NCBI GenBank assembly: GCA_050951365.1
Contig: JBMNIX010000001.1
Span: 135,427 to 199,426, forward strand
Length of the DNA stretch: 64,000 bases
Origin: JAAYHG01 sp012735455
Lineage (GTDB): Bacteria; Bacillota; DTU030; DUMP01
Direction: 5' to 3'
Shown in pieces: positions 7,679 through 16,816 of the stretch. Position numbers and translations under genes: made by a program. Numbering within the stretch: position 1 is the first letter of the stretch; each line of letters opens with the position of its first letter. The notes beneath the pieces are model-generated. The model saw nothing but the letters and a program-made list of their open reading frames with translations. It made no database searches and was not told the DNA's origin.

Positions 7679-8185
7679 CTAGTCTTGCACAGGATTATCT
7701 TCTTGGTCATTCTTGTCTACCCCCGAGCGGCGACTATGAGCATGCCTATGTCCCCTGCGGCCGTGACGGCCTTGGGATATGAACTCTTGTTGATCCCGGC
7801 AGGTAGGACAAAGCAGCGTCCCAGCTGGATCGCCACCCGGCCCCACCGAGGCTTCAAACTCTCCTTGACAACGCGGGCAGCGGTGCTCTCTCGGGGCCAG
7901 TTTGTACGTGCCACCCTCTACCTTAAGTGCCAGTCCCCTTGTCAACATGGTAGCTACCTTCTCGCGAGCACTGACTAGGATGCGCTGAAAGGTTGGCCGC
8001 GACACCTGCATGCGTCGGGCACACTCTTCCTGTTCCAAGCCCTCTAGGTCCTTCAGGCGGATAGCTTCCAGTTCTTCTATTGATAGCACGATTTCCTCCA
8101 AGCCCCGCAGAGGTACTCCTACTGGCTTAAAGACAGTAACGGCCGGCAGAAACTCCACACGGCGGAATTTTCTTGGTCTCGGCAT
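7679..8185 (-). CDS. DUF134 (UPF0251) family DNA-binding protein
   Basis: A 168-aa protein of the DUF134 family. Start is the ATG at 8185 (MPRPRKFRRVEF, the usual family N-terminus) behind GAGGTTGG; the longer upstream frame is not needed. Residues about 40-95 form a sigma-70 region 4-like helix-turn-helix (LSIEELEAIRLKDLEGL, then CARRMQVSRPTFQRIL). A zinc-ribbon-like pair CPRC ... CPTC follows near residues 106-136, and the tail is histidine-rich (RHGRRGHRHAHSRR), which suggests metal binding. Family members often sit near iron-molybdenum cofactor or metal-related genes; none is adjacent here. Own promoter at 8218-8247. Confidence 0.85.
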   Translation of the reverse strand: MPRPRKFRRVEFLPAVTVFKPVGVPLRGLEEIVLSIEELEAIRLKDLEGLEQEECARRMQVSRPTFQRILVSAREKVATMLTRGLALKVEGGTYKLAPREHRCPRCQGEFEASVGPGGDPAGTLLCPTCRDQQEFISQGRHGRRGHRHAHSRRSGVDKNDQEDNPVQD

Positions 8186-8217
8186 GTATCCACCAACCTC
8201 AATTCTTGCTTGACTGT

Positions 8218-8247
8218 AGCATACCCATTTAATCGTTGCCATGTCAA
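8218..8247 (-). promoter_or_regulatory. Promoter of the DUF134 gene
   Basis: On the minus strand TTGACA (8247-8242) and TATGCT (8223-8218) are 18 nt apart, and the start codon at 8185 lies about 32 nt downstream. The -35 box matches consensus perfectly. Confidence 0.6.
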
Positions 8248-8278
8248 CGGCCATTTGTTCATTTCCAATTTGCTGGTA

Positions 8279-9298
8279 TTACTCACACCTCGGTTGATCG
8301 GCATACACAGCCGCCATGTAGGCGGTCTCATGCTTAAGTTCTTCACGCAACTTTGCAGGTTCCAAGACCTCGGCGTGACGGCCAAAGCCAAGCACCCACC
8401 TCTTAGCTTCACCTAGTCCGCTTAGGGTCAGTTTAAGGAGTACCGTGCCGTCCTCCAGCTGTTCCAGTTCCTGACTCGGATGCCACAGCCGTTCCTGGAC
8501 CCAACGCGACTGCTCAACATCGAAGCGTATTACCACCTGGCAGGGATACCGACCCCGTTCTATGCCCAGGCTGTGGTACAGGTAGTCCTCCAAGGAAAAA
8601 TCGGGCTGGGGCTCAAAGTGTTTACCTGTCCGGTTAAGAGAGCGCACCCGATCCAGGGCAAAGATGCGCACCTCACACCGTGTGTGGCAATAGGCGATTA
8701 AATACCATGCGCCTTGATGGTACCGTAGATGATAAGGGTCTATCCGGCGCTGCGACACAGCATCTCTACTGGCTGTGTAGTAGATTACATCCAGACTCTC
8801 TCGATCCTGGATGGCACTGACCACTGCTTGAAAGGCCGCCACCAAATACTCCCCTTCGCCTCGTGGTGGCTCCACGTCAAAGGAAAGAAAGCTATCGATT
8901 TCGGCGAAGTCTACTTCTACATTCTCGGGGAGGAAGGTCTTGATCTTGGCTAAGGCTCGAATGATACCTGCCTCGTAGGGTGTTCCTTTGTACTGGGTCA
9001 AGAGTTTCTGCCCAAGGTAGAGGGCTACCAATTCCCCTTCAGTGAGCTTCAGGCGTGGCAGAGAAAACTCGTCACTGGTGTAAAAGTAGCCGCGCCGTTT
9101 GGCGTCGTACTTAAGGGGTGCGCCCAAGCTATCACGCAGGAACTCAATGTCGCGCTCAATGGTGCGGGTGCTTACCTCAAGAGAGCTGCTCAGGGAGGGC
9201 ACATTTGGATAGAGACCACTGCGAATAAACTGGTCAATCTTATACAGGCGAAAGAGACTGCTCCGCTGGGTGTTACTGAGAGTCATACCGCGGGCCAT
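8279..9298 (-). CDS. WYL-domain transcriptional regulator with N-terminal HTH
   Basis: A 339-aa regulator of the YafY/DeoR-like WYL family. Residues about 10-70 form a winged helix-turn-helix (VPSLSSSLEVSTRTIERDIEFL); residues about 145-230 carry the WYL domain, with the ligand-contact segment HQGAWYLIAYCHTR followed by RIFALDRVRSL; the C-terminal WCX extension follows. WYL domains are thought to sense nucleic acids or nucleotides. It starts with ATG behind AGGAGG and lies 64 nt after the AbrB-family gene on the same strand, so the two may be co-transcribed. Target unknown. Confidence 0.85.
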   Translation of the reverse strand: MARGMTLSNTQRSSLFRLYKIDQFIRSGLYPNVPSLSSSLEVSTRTIERDIEFLRDSLGAPLKYDAKRRGYFYTSDEFSLPRLKLTEGELVALYLGQKLLTQYKGTPYEAGIIRALAKIKTFLPENVEVDFAEIDSFLSFDVEPPRGEGEYLVAAFQAVVSAIQDRESLDVIYYTASRDAVSQRRIDPYHLRYHQGAWYLIAYCHTRCEVRIFALDRVRSLNRTGKHFEPQPDFSLEDYLYHSLGIERGRYPCQVVIRFDVEQSRWVQERLWHPSQELEQLEDGTVLLKLTLSGLGEAKRWVLGFGRHAEVLEPAKLREELKHETAYMAAVYADQPRCE

Positions 9299-9362
9299 GA
9301 GACGCTCACCTCCTGCTTTAGTTCTCTAGTTCTCTCCACTGTCTATCCTTCACGCAGCCCTC

Positions 9363-10436
9363 TTACCATAGGGGTAGCCGAAGTAATAGGGGTAGCAGGA
9401 TCAGGATGGCCAAGAGCCGTGCCATCTGCAGCAGGCTCACTTTAAGTGGATCAGCACCTAGCTCGCAAGCGAGGATAAAGAACTGCGTGACACCCCCTGG
9501 GGCCGATGCAAGAAGGCAGGTCAGGTTATCCCAGTGGGTAATTCGCTTCAGAACTGCGGCCAGAACCAAGCCAGAACCCAGCAGCGCCGCTGTAGTGGTA
9601 ATCACAGGAAGCAGCATTCCTCCTAGCTGACCTAGGGTCTCACTGCTGAAATTAAGGCCAATCAGACTTCCGATACCCACTTGGGCCCAAACGCGGAGCT
9701 GCTGCGGCAAGGGGGGCAACTCACTATAAAAGCTGGAGGTCAGTCCCACTGTCACCAAAGCACCCAAGAGGCCGGCAGCTGGCCAATTCAACCAATAGCC
9801 CATGAGCCCTCCTACGGTACCGATGAGGAGGGTCCGGAGCCCGCGTATATCCCACGCAACAGAATCAAGCCCCACCTGGGTTTCTTCCGGCAACGGTCCT
9901 TCTACCTGTCTTAGAGCTAAGAAGGGAATAACCACTAGAATCCCCAGGATACGCATCAACTGCAGTATTATAACCACAACCGCATCGGCATCCATGCTGA
10001 GGGCCAACATGGTCATTTCCGCTAGTCCCGCCGGGGCAGCACCTAGAATGGCTGTGATCGGTGTAACCGCTGTGAGCCGAAAAAACACCAGCCCTACTAC
10101 AAAACAACTGGCTAGCATCCAACCGGAAACCAAAAGGACCGGCCAAGCCATTTCTTTCATTTGTAGCCAGGTTTCTCTACTAAAGCGTAGTCCGATGAAG
10201 GTCCCTAGGATGATCTGCAAGACAAGCTTCACTACTGTCGGCACATTAGTAAACTCAAATCCTAATACCTGTACTAGCCCCACGATACACAAACCACCCA
10301 GGAAGCTAGCAGCCGGCACCCGCCAGCGCTCTAAGAGACGCCAACCTAACCAGCCCAATATAAACAAAGAGGCGCTATCGCGCACAGCCAGCCAAACCAG
10401 TTCTAGCATCTCGTCATCGCTTTCCCATCTCCTCAT
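9363..10436 (-). CDS. AbrB family (duplicated-domain) integral membrane protein
   Basis: A roughly 357-aa hydrophobic protein with about ten membrane segments arranged as two homologous halves (first half around GLRFSRETWLQ, second around GLNFSSETLGQ), as in the AbrB-duplication membrane family, often annotated as ammonia monooxygenase-like or putative regulator/transporter. The phrases AAPAGLAEM and ASAPGGVTQFF at matching places in the two halves support the internal duplication. Start is uncertain: ATG at 10436 (MRRWESDDEM) or ATG at 10409 (MLELVWLAV); neither has a clear Shine-Dalgarno site, and the open frame runs further upstream. Substrate unknown. Confidence 0.75.
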   Translation of the reverse strand: MRRWESDDEMLELVWLAVRDSASLFILGWLGWRLLERWRVPAASFLGGLCIVGLVQVLGFEFTNVPTVVKLVLQIILGTFIGLRFSRETWLQMKEMAWPVLLVSGWMLASCFVVGLVFFRLTAVTPITAILGAAPAGLAEMTMLALSMDADAVVVIILQLMRILGILVVIPFLALRQVEGPLPEETQVGLDSVAWDIRGLRTLLIGTVGGLMGYWLNWPAAGLLGALVTVGLTSSFYSELPPLPQQLRVWAQVGIGSLIGLNFSSETLGQLGGMLLPVITTTAALLGSGLVLAAVLKRITHWDNLTCLLASAPGGVTQFFILACELGADPLKVSLLQMARLLAILILLPLLLRLPLW

Positions 10437-10588
10437 GTTATTCTTAACTATTCTACACCTAGCTCCTACTTCCCTCTCCTCAATTGAACATCTTGCGGGG
10501 TGTGTAACCACGCCCCTTAACCTGATCCATAGCCGTAGCAGGAACTGCGCAGAAGATGGCGAAAACTGTTATTTGAGGTGGTTGCGCC

Positions 10589-12736
10589 ATGTCCACACTA
10601 GACACAGCGACAAGAATTCTTGCCCTTGACATTGGCACACGCAATATAGTAGGACTGTTGCTCGAGAAAACTGCCCAGAGCTACCGTATTCGTGCTGCTG
10701 AGATTTATGAACACCAAGACCGGGTCATGTTTGACGGCCAGGTGCACGACGTTGCAAAAGTAGCGGCGGGCGTCCGTAAGGTAAAGCAGGCACTGGAACG
10801 TCGCACTAAGAGCACCCTTACCCATGCCGCTGTAGCCGCAGCAGGACGGGCACTTGTAACCACCCAAGGTGAGGCACGTCGGGAACAATCCGCGGCCCAG
10901 GAAATCACTCCGGCAGATGTGCGAGTCTTGGAGTTGGAGGCCGTCAGGGCCGCCCAGGATTCACTGCGACTGGAGCACGGCAATGCCAGCGCTACAGACT
11001 ACTTATGCGTGGGCTATAGTGCCTCTGAGTACATACTAGAGGGAGCGCCTATTGCCAACCTGGAGGGGCAGTTTGGACGTGAGATTGGCATTAAAGTGGT
11101 GGCCACCTTCCTACCCCGGGTTGTAGTAGATAGCCTCTTTGCTGTTCTCAGGCGTGCTGACCTCGCACCCGTCAGCCTGACCATGGAGCCCATTGCTGCC
11201 TTGGAAGTAAGCATCCCCGCTGGCATGCGCCAGCTTAATCTCGCATTAGTAGATATAGGTGCCGGAACCTCCGACATAGCCTTGGTACGGCGTGGCAGCA
11301 TTTTTGCCTACGCCATGGTGCCTGTGGCCGGCGACGAGATCACCGACGCCCTTTGCGAACACTACCTATTGGACTTTGCCGCGGGCGAGGCAGTGAAACG
11401 CCAGCTCAGTACCGAGGATAAGGTTTCCTTTGTGGACATTCTTGGACAAGAACACGAGTTAGAAAAAGAAACCATCTTGAAGGCCCTCGCCCCCAGCATA
11501 GAGAGGTTGGCCTCCCAGGTGGCAGCAGAGATTCTCAAGCTGAACGGCCGCCCCCCGGATGCCGTACTCCTGGTGGGTGGTGGTAGCCTCACCCCCACCT
11601 TGCCGCAGGCGTTGGCGGGCGCCCTTGAGCTCCCGGAAAACCGCGTGGGGCTGAGGAGCCGCGAGTCCATCACTAACGTTACGGGACAAACCAGGAAGAT
11701 CAGCGGACCTCAGGCTGTAACGCCCATTGGAATTGGTGTCACTGCGTTTTCTGAGCGCCCCTTTCAGTTTCTTGAAGTCACAGTGAATAATGAGCGCGTT
11801 TTCCTGTGGCAGTTGAGCGGTCAAACAGTGGCGGCTGCCCTCTTGGCCGCAGGAACCCCCTGGAAGCGGCTTTTTGGTCGACCAGGCCTGGGACTTACGG
11901 TAGAGGTTAACGGGAAGACTCGTCTCATCCCAGGTGAACCAGGCCGAGGAGCCACCATAATGGTAAATGGAAAGAAGGCCGACCTGGACACCCCGCTCAC
12001 AGCTGGCGCTGTAGTGGATTTTGCTCCAGGTAAGAACGGCCGCGATGCCAGTATCACGGTCGCGGAATTAATTGAGAATAGAAGGACATACATCTTAAAT
12101 GGAACCGAGACACTGTTCCCACCCGCCATTACCATAAACGGCAACCCTGCCACACTTACAGACAGTGTACCGGACAGGGCCCGAGTGGAAATACTCTGGG
12201 AACGCTCGGTGCGGGAAGTCCTGTTGAGCGCTGGTCTCCTGCCGCATCAACTCCAGGAAGAAGACATACCTTACTACCTGGGTGGACGGCAGTACGTACT
12301 CCACTTTGCACCCCTTACAATCACTCTAAACGCGCGGGCCGCACAACTAGACAGCATGGTACGCCCCGGCGACCGAGTTCAGTTTGAGTTACAAACCACA
12401 GGCCCCACTGTCGGCGCAGCACTAAAAGATCACGTCACCCTAACACCGCCTCTTACGGTAACCGTCAACGGCCAGGCACTGACCCTGCCGGGTAGTGGCG
12501 CCACAGTTCTTGTAAACGGTCGGCCGGCAAGACGAGACGATCCTCTCCCGAGGGGCGCGGAGATCGCCCTGCTTCCCGGCCGCTCCACAGCCATTCTCAG
12601 TGATCTCTTTACTGTGGTAGATATGAGAAAAGAAGCGCGACCCGGTGCTACCTTTAGAATAATTGTCAACGGAGAACCAGGGGACTTCACCACACCGCTA
12701 CACCAAGGCGATGAAGTCACCCTGACCTGGGGGTAA
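10589..12736 (+). CDS. FtsA/PilM-like actin-fold ATPase with long repetitive C-terminal region
   Basis: A 715-aa protein. Residues 1-390 match the FtsA/PilM actin-like ATPase fold: phosphate 1 motif LALDIGTRNIVGLL, phosphate 2 motif LALVDIGAGTSDIALV near 215-230, adenosine motif LLVGGGSLTPTLPQAL near 330. It is called cell division protein FtsA in related bacteria, but it is not the main ftsA: there is no ftsZ neighbour, it is far longer, and no C-terminal amphipathic membrane anchor is seen. Residues 391-715 hold about five or six short repeats built around a VNG or ING turn followed by an acidic/proline stretch and GxxV, resembling beta-grasp modules. ATG start behind TGAGGTGG. Role unknown; a scaffold or envelope-associated polymer is plausible. 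Confidence 0.75.
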   Translation: MSTLDTATRILALDIGTRNIVGLLLEKTAQSYRIRAAEIYEHQDRVMFDGQVHDVAKVAAGVRKVKQALERRTKSTLTHAAVAAAGRALVTTQGEARREQSAAQEITPADVRVLELEAVRAAQDSLRLEHGNASATDYLCVGYSASEYILEGAPIANLEGQFGREIGIKVVATFLPRVVVDSLFAVLRRADLAPVSLTMEPIAALEVSIPAGMRQLNLALVDIGAGTSDIALVRRGSIFAYAMVPVAGDEITDALCEHYLLDFAAGEAVKRQLSTEDKVSFVDILGQEHELEKETILKALAPSIERLASQVAAEILKLNGRPPDAVLLVGGGSLTPTLPQALAGALELPENRVGLRSRESITNVTGQTRKISGPQAVTPIGIGVTAFSERPFQFLEVTVNNERVFLWQLSGQTVAAALLAAGTPWKRLFGRPGLGLTVEVNGKTRLIPGEPGRGATIMVNGKKADLDTPLTAGAVVDFAPGKNGRDASITVAELIENRRTYILNGTETLFPPAITINGNPATLTDSVPDRARVEILWERSVREVLLSAGLLPHQLQEEDIPYYLGGRQYVLHFAPLTITLNARAAQLDSMVRPGDRVQFELQTTGPTVGAALKDHVTLTPPLTVTVNGQALTLPGSGATVLVNGRPARRDDPLPRGAEIALLPGRSTAILSDLFTVVDMRKEARPGATFRIIVNGEPGDFTTPLHQGDEVTLTWG

Positions 12737-12740
12737 TCGC

Positions 12741-13367
12741 ATGCACAAGTCCATGGCCTCCGACCTGGCCTTTTGCTTTCACAACCGCAAGCCCCGCCTT
12801 ATGGACGAGGAATCTTTCACCAGGTCGGCGGTTCTTCTTCCCCTGCTCAAGGCAAAAACAGGCGAATGGCAGGTACTCTTCGAAGTTCGCTCCCACGAGC
12901 TGCGAAGTCAGCCAGGAGAAATCTGTTTTCCAGGTGGGAGAGTAGATCCAGGCGAGGAACAAGAGAAAACCGCCCTCCGAGAAACAGCCGAGGAACTCGG
13001 CCTCCCTCCTGAAGCGGTCAACATCTGGGGCGAGCTCGATTTCATTATAAGTCCGCTTAACCATATCCTCTATTCCTTCGTGGGGGAAATACAGTCAGCC
13101 GCAATCCTCGCACCCAACCCTGCCGAGGTAGCCGAAATCTTCACTGTCCCCCTAAGCACCCTGCTTACCCTTGAACCCGAAATTCATTACGTGCCCATCA
13201 AGGCGGTACCGGCCGAGGATTTCCCTTTTCACAAGATCCCAGGCGGGCGCAACTACACTTGGCGCAAAGCCAGCATGCCTGAGGTGTTCTATGAGGTGGA
13301 CGGCCGCATCATCTGGGGCCTTACGGCCCGAATTCTGAAGCACTTCCTGGAGATAATCAGCGGCTAA
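12741..13367 (+). CDS. Nudix hydrolase of the CoA pyrophosphatase type
   Basis: A 208-aa Nudix enzyme. The Nudix box GGRVDPGEEQEKTALRETAE (residues 66-85) is complete, and the preceding RSQPGEICFPGG matches the CoA/acyl-CoA diphosphatase subfamily (NudL/YeaB-like), which cleaves CoA to phosphopantetheine and 3',5'-ADP. It starts 4 nt after the FtsA-like gene stops, so the two are co-transcribed. It converges on the AmmeMemoRadiSam operon, whose last gene ends 8 nt away on the other strand. Substrate assignment rests on the subfamily motif. Confidence 0.85.
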   Translation: MHKSMASDLAFCFHNRKPRLMDEESFTRSAVLLPLLKAKTGEWQVLFEVRSHELRSQPGEICFPGGRVDPGEEQEKTALRETAEELGLPPEAVNIWGELDFIISPLNHILYSFVGEIQSAAILAPNPAEVAEIFTVPLSTLLTLEPEIHYVPIKAVPAEDFPFHKIPGGRNYTWRKASMPEVFYEVDGRIIWGLTARILKHFLEIISG

Positions 13368-13374
13368 TACTTTT

Positions 13375-14373
13375 TCACTCCATTATCTCGTCGTGTACCT
13401 GGTAACCACAGTGCGAACAGCGTCCCTGTTCCACTCCAGGTTGCTTGATCCTATAGCCGCGCCGTTCGACCAAAAGGGCCCCGCACTGAGGGCAATAGGT
13501 ATTTTGGCCGCGTTCCGTCTCAGCATTGCCGATGTACACATATCTGAGCTTCTCCCGAGCGATCTTCCAGGCCAGCTCCAGGCTGGCCCACGATGTAGGG
13601 GGGAGGCTCATTTTATATTGGGGAAAATAGCGGGTAAGGTGAAGGGGAATGGCGGGGGAGAGTGCTGCTATCCAATTTACCAAGGCCTCTATCTCTTCCG
13701 GGGTGTCGTTCAGGCCTGGGACCAAAAGAGTGGTAAGCTCCACATGGCACCCGGCTTGAACGGCCAGCTCCACAGACTTAAGAACCGGTTCCAAGCTGCC
13801 GTGGCAGATGCCGCGGTAATACTTGTCGGTGAAACCCTTGACATCTATGTTTAGGGCATCAACGACATCTAAGAGTTCCGTAAAGGGTTTGGGCTGAACA
13901 AAACCGTTTGTAACCAGTACATTTTTTAAGTCCTTTTCCCTGGCCAGGCGGGCAGTGTCAAGTACATATTCGTACCACACAAGCGGTTCAGAGTAGGTAT
14001 AGGCCAGGCCAATACAACTTTCCCCTTGTTCCTCGGCCAAAGCTACCGCCCTCTCTGGAAGTAGCTCTCTGGTAGGCGCATTTTCTTGGGCTATTTGCCA
14101 GTTTTGACAGAAGCTGCAACGCAGGTTGCAGCCAACGGTTCCTAGCGACAATATGACTCGCCCTGGGTAGAAGTGGTAGAGGGGCTTCTTTTCGATCGGA
14201 TCCAGGGCTACAGCACTTGCCTGTGCGTAGTTGGTACTGTAGAGGGTGCCGTCATGGTTTTTTCGTACCCGGCAGGCCCCAACACGTCCGGGAGCAATAC
14301 GGCAGTCCTGCGGGCACAATTCACAGGCTACCTTGCCATCTCCTAAAGGGTGCCAATAAAGGGCCGGATGCAC
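13375..14373 (-). CDS. amrS: AmmeMemoRadiSam system radical SAM enzyme
   Basis: A 332-aa radical SAM protein of the AmrS type. I place the start at GTG 14373 (VHPALYWHPLGDGKVACELC), which has GGGGAGG 6 nt upstream and matches the usual family N-terminus; a longer frame from TTG 14430 is open but looks non-coding. The [4Fe-4S] motif CNLRCSFC is at residues 82-89; an N-terminal CELCPQDC and a C-terminal zinc-ribbon-like pair (CPQCGALL ... CSHCGYQ) are also present. Directly upstream on the same strand is the fused MEMO-AMMECR1 partner. The reaction of this system is not settled. Confidence 0.88.
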   Translation of the reverse strand: MHPALYWHPLGDGKVACELCPQDCRIAPGRVGACRVRKNHDGTLYSTNYAQASAVALDPIEKKPLYHFYPGRVILSLGTVGCNLRCSFCQNWQIAQENAPTRELLPERAVALAEEQGESCIGLAYTYSEPLVWYEYVLDTARLAREKDLKNVLVTNGFVQPKPFTELLDVVDALNIDVKGFTDKYYRGICHGSLEPVLKSVELAVQAGCHVELTTLLVPGLNDTPEEIEALVNWIAALSPAIPLHLTRYFPQYKMSLPPTSWASLELAWKIAREKLRYVYIGNAETERGQNTYCPQCGALLVERRGYRIKQPGVEQGRCSHCGYQVHDEIME

Positions 14374-14456
14374 ACCATACACCTCCCCATAGGAACAAAC
14401 ACGCCGGCACCAAACGGTAGTCTCTGACAAAGCTGGGCGATGCTCATCCGTTCTTT

Positions 14457-15860
14457 TTAGTAGTACCGCTTTACCTCGAACCTCTCCAGCTTAACATCAT
14501 CGCCCGGTCCCAAGCCAGCTTTCTGCTTGGCTATAGCCACCTGCTCTTCGGCTGAGTCTATCCCCTCTAGGTCTGGGAGAAGGAGACCGCGACGACCGCG
14601 GGCGGAAACAATAACCCCATAGCGCTTGGGATCTAGATCCTCAAGCCCCTTGACAGGTTCCGGTTTGCCCAGCACATCTACAGAGTAGACGATTTCCGAG
14701 AGTTCCTCCGGCTGGACCGGCCAGAAGCGCGGGTCCCGGGTGCCTGCACTCACCGCATTTTGCTGGATTTCCAGGGCAAGATTGGGCTGTGTGGGCTCAG
14801 TGGTGCCGATACAGCCCCTAAGCTGCCCGTTTTTCTTTAGGGAGACAAAAACACCGGCTCTGTCACGAAGCTCAGGCGGCAGTGGATCAGGCAGAGGCAG
14901 GCGTTTGCCCGTTCGTACATACGCTTCCAGTGTCTCTCGGGCTAGGCGCACCAAGGTGCTTTCGCGACTGCGGCGTTCGGCCATGGCAGCCCCGCGTGCA
15001 CCCCGCAGCCGCTCCAGGCGTCTAAGCCCCGGCATGGCTTCAAGGGGTCGCCACTTGGCCACCAGATAGCCCACGCCGAATGGCCCTTCGTAGGAAAGAA
15101 CCTCCGGCGCCACAACACGCCCATCCAAGGCCCCAGCCAACATCATGAAGCTGCGCCAACCGCATTCCCCAGCCTTGTCCGCTAAGGCAGGATCTATTCG
15201 TAGTAAGCCCTCCAAATCACCATCCCGCACCTTGTCCACTAGCATGCGGTCGAAACGCGCACCCTCGGGCTGATACCCCGCCGGGGCGTCACGGGTTAAG
15301 CGGTGTGACAGATCACCGCTGGCAAGAAACGCAACCCTTTTACCTACCTTCTCTGCCGCTCGCTGCACCGCCACACCAAAAGCATAGATCTCTTCGGGCG
15401 GCAGAAGCGACATACCTATCCAGACCAAAGGACAAGTAACTCCAGCCTCTTCCAAATAGTAGAGAGGTACCAACACGCCGTGATCCCGTTCCCCGGTTAT
15501 TCCGTACTGGTTCAGCTCGTCAGCCGTGAGCGCTGCCACCGGAACTTTAAGGGCCTCGCTCTCACTCACTATCGCCTGCGCCAACGTCAGGTCGCTGGCA
15601 CGATGCAGGCGTACTCCTGGGGCGCCAAAGCGGCTGAAACTGCCCGAAAACCTTGGTGCAAGCGACACCGCCACTACATCACTAAACACCGGTCCATGGG
15701 GACTGGTGATTATCACGGCCTCAGGCTTGGCAGCTTTGAGGTCTTGAGCCAACTTCTGAAGGGCAGCACGCGTGGAGGACACCTTACCAATCTCTGCACG
15801 TCCCACCTCCGGCACAACGATGGGAGGATGAGGAGCAATACCACCCCAAACAATACCCAT
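14457..15860 (-). CDS. Fused MEMO-like/AMMECR1 protein of the AmmeMemoRadiSam system
   Basis: A 467-aa protein joining the two non-radical-SAM components. Residues 1-280 are the MEMO/class III extradiol dioxygenase-like domain (WGGIAPHPPIVVPEVG at the start, ITSPHGPVFSD, then ASGDLSHRL and CGWRSFMMLAGAL, supplying the conserved histidines and aspartate). Residues about 295-467 are an AMMECR1 domain with the hallmark GQLRGCIGT and late ERFEVKRYY. ATG 15860 is chosen over the in-frame GTG at 15878 because AGGAGGTGA sits just upstream. It lies between arginase (upstream, 17 nt) and amrS (downstream). Genes for the two domains are separate in many organisms and fused in others. Confidence 0.88.
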   Translation of the reverse strand: MGIVWGGIAPHPPIVVPEVGRAEIGKVSSTRAALQKLAQDLKAAKPEAVIITSPHGPVFSDVVAVSLAPRFSGSFSRFGAPGVRLHRASDLTLAQAIVSESEALKVPVAALTADELNQYGITGERDHGVLVPLYYLEEAGVTCPLVWIGMSLLPPEEIYAFGVAVQRAAEKVGKRVAFLASGDLSHRLTRDAPAGYQPEGARFDRMLVDKVRDGDLEGLLRIDPALADKAGECGWRSFMMLAGALDGRVVAPEVLSYEGPFGVGYLVAKWRPLEAMPGLRRLERLRGARGAAMAERRSRESTLVRLARETLEAYVRTGKRLPLPDPLPPELRDRAGVFVSLKKNGQLRGCIGTTEPTQPNLALEIQQNAVSAGTRDPRFWPVQPEELSEIVYSVDVLGKPEPVKGLEDLDPKRYGVIVSARGRRGLLLPDLEGIDSAEEQVAIAKQKAGLGPGDDVKLERFEVKRYY

Positions 15861-15877
15861 GACCTCACCTCCTGGCA

Positions 15878-16771
15878 CTAGATTATCCGCTTGCCCAGGG
15901 CAGAAGCAATGAGCTCCACAGCCAGTTCCGCTGTCTGGTTACGCGTGTCCAGTATAGGATTGACCTCGACCACTTCCATAGCGATCAGTGCGCCAGTCTC
16001 GGCCAAGAGTTCCATGGCCAGGTGCGCCTCGCGATAGGTAAGTCCGCCCCGCACTGGTGTCCCTACACCGGGAGCCTCCAAAGGATCTAAAGCATCCATA
16101 TCCAGGCTGAGCACAAACCCCTCCGTACCGTCCAAGGCGGCAGCCAAAGCCTGGCGCATAACCCGTTTCATTCCCATCTCATCAATGTCCTGCATAGTAA
16201 AAACTGAAATCCGCGACTGACGCAGGGATTCTCGCTCCTCAGGGTCTAGGTCACGCGCCCCGATTAGAGCCACATTCTTTTCCTTAGCCTTGGCCACAAA
16301 CCCGCCGCAAGAAACCAAGCGTTCATCCCCCCGTCCCAAGGAGGCAGCCAGGGGCATGCCGTGGATATTACCGCTGCTGGTTGTCTCAGGGGTATTAAAG
16401 TCACCGTGTGCGTCGAACCAAATTACCCCACACTGCTTGACGCTGGCTGCACCGGCTAGAGTACCAATGGCAATACTGTGATCGCCACCGAGCACAAGGG
16501 GCAAGGCTCCTGCCTCTAACGCCTTCCGCACCGCCTCAGCCAAAAGCTCACTGGTAGCCTGAATCTCCGGCAGGTAGCGGAGGCGCTCATCCACTGCCGC
16601 CGGACGTTCCTCCCGCAACGAAACAGGTATGTTTCCTTGGTCGTGTACCTCGTAGCCCAAGCTCTCTAGACGCTCTCGCACGCCAGCATAGCGTATCGCG
16701 CTAGGGCCCATGTCTACACCGCGCCTGTTAGCCCCCAAGTCCTGAGGAACCCCGATGATCTCGAGTCGCAC
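15878..16771 (-). CDS. rocF: Arginase (ureohydrolase family)
   Basis: A 297-aa ureohydrolase that converts arginine to ornithine and urea. The binuclear manganese ligands are all present: GGDHSIAIG (H98), WFDAHGDFN (D120, H122, D124) and LSLDMDALDP (D224, D226). GANRRGVDMGPSAIRYAG at the N-terminus and TSSGNIHGMPLA near residues 131-142 are typical of arginase rather than agmatinase. It starts 64 nt downstream of the -10 box of an extended -10 promoter and precedes the MEMO-AMMECR1 fusion by 17 nt on the same strand, so it leads this operon. Agmatinase is the main alternative. Confidence 0.85.
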   Translation of the reverse strand: MRLEIIGVPQDLGANRRGVDMGPSAIRYAGVRERLESLGYEVHDQGNIPVSLREERPAAVDERLRYLPEIQATSELLAEAVRKALEAGALPLVLGGDHSIAIGTLAGAASVKQCGVIWFDAHGDFNTPETTSSGNIHGMPLAASLGRGDERLVSCGGFVAKAKEKNVALIGARDLDPEERESLRQSRISVFTMQDIDEMGMKRVMRQALAAALDGTEGFVLSLDMDALDPLEAPGVGTPVRGGLTYREAHLAMELLAETGALIAMEVVEVNPILDTRNQTAELAVELIASALGKRII

Positions 16772-16816
16772 CTAGAATTCCCCCTTCTCTTGCCAATAGT
16801 TTTCCCTTTTACCCAA

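Noticed and set aside
9802..10629. 275-aa open frame on the plus strand
   Set aside because: Antisense to the AbrB-family membrane gene; rich in serine, threonine and proline as expected for the complement of membrane-protein codons.
14374..14430. Longer AmrS N-terminus starting at TTG 14430, with a CRRVC motif
   Set aside because: The GTG at 14373 has a strong Shine-Dalgarno site and matches the usual family start; the extra 19 residues have none of these supports.
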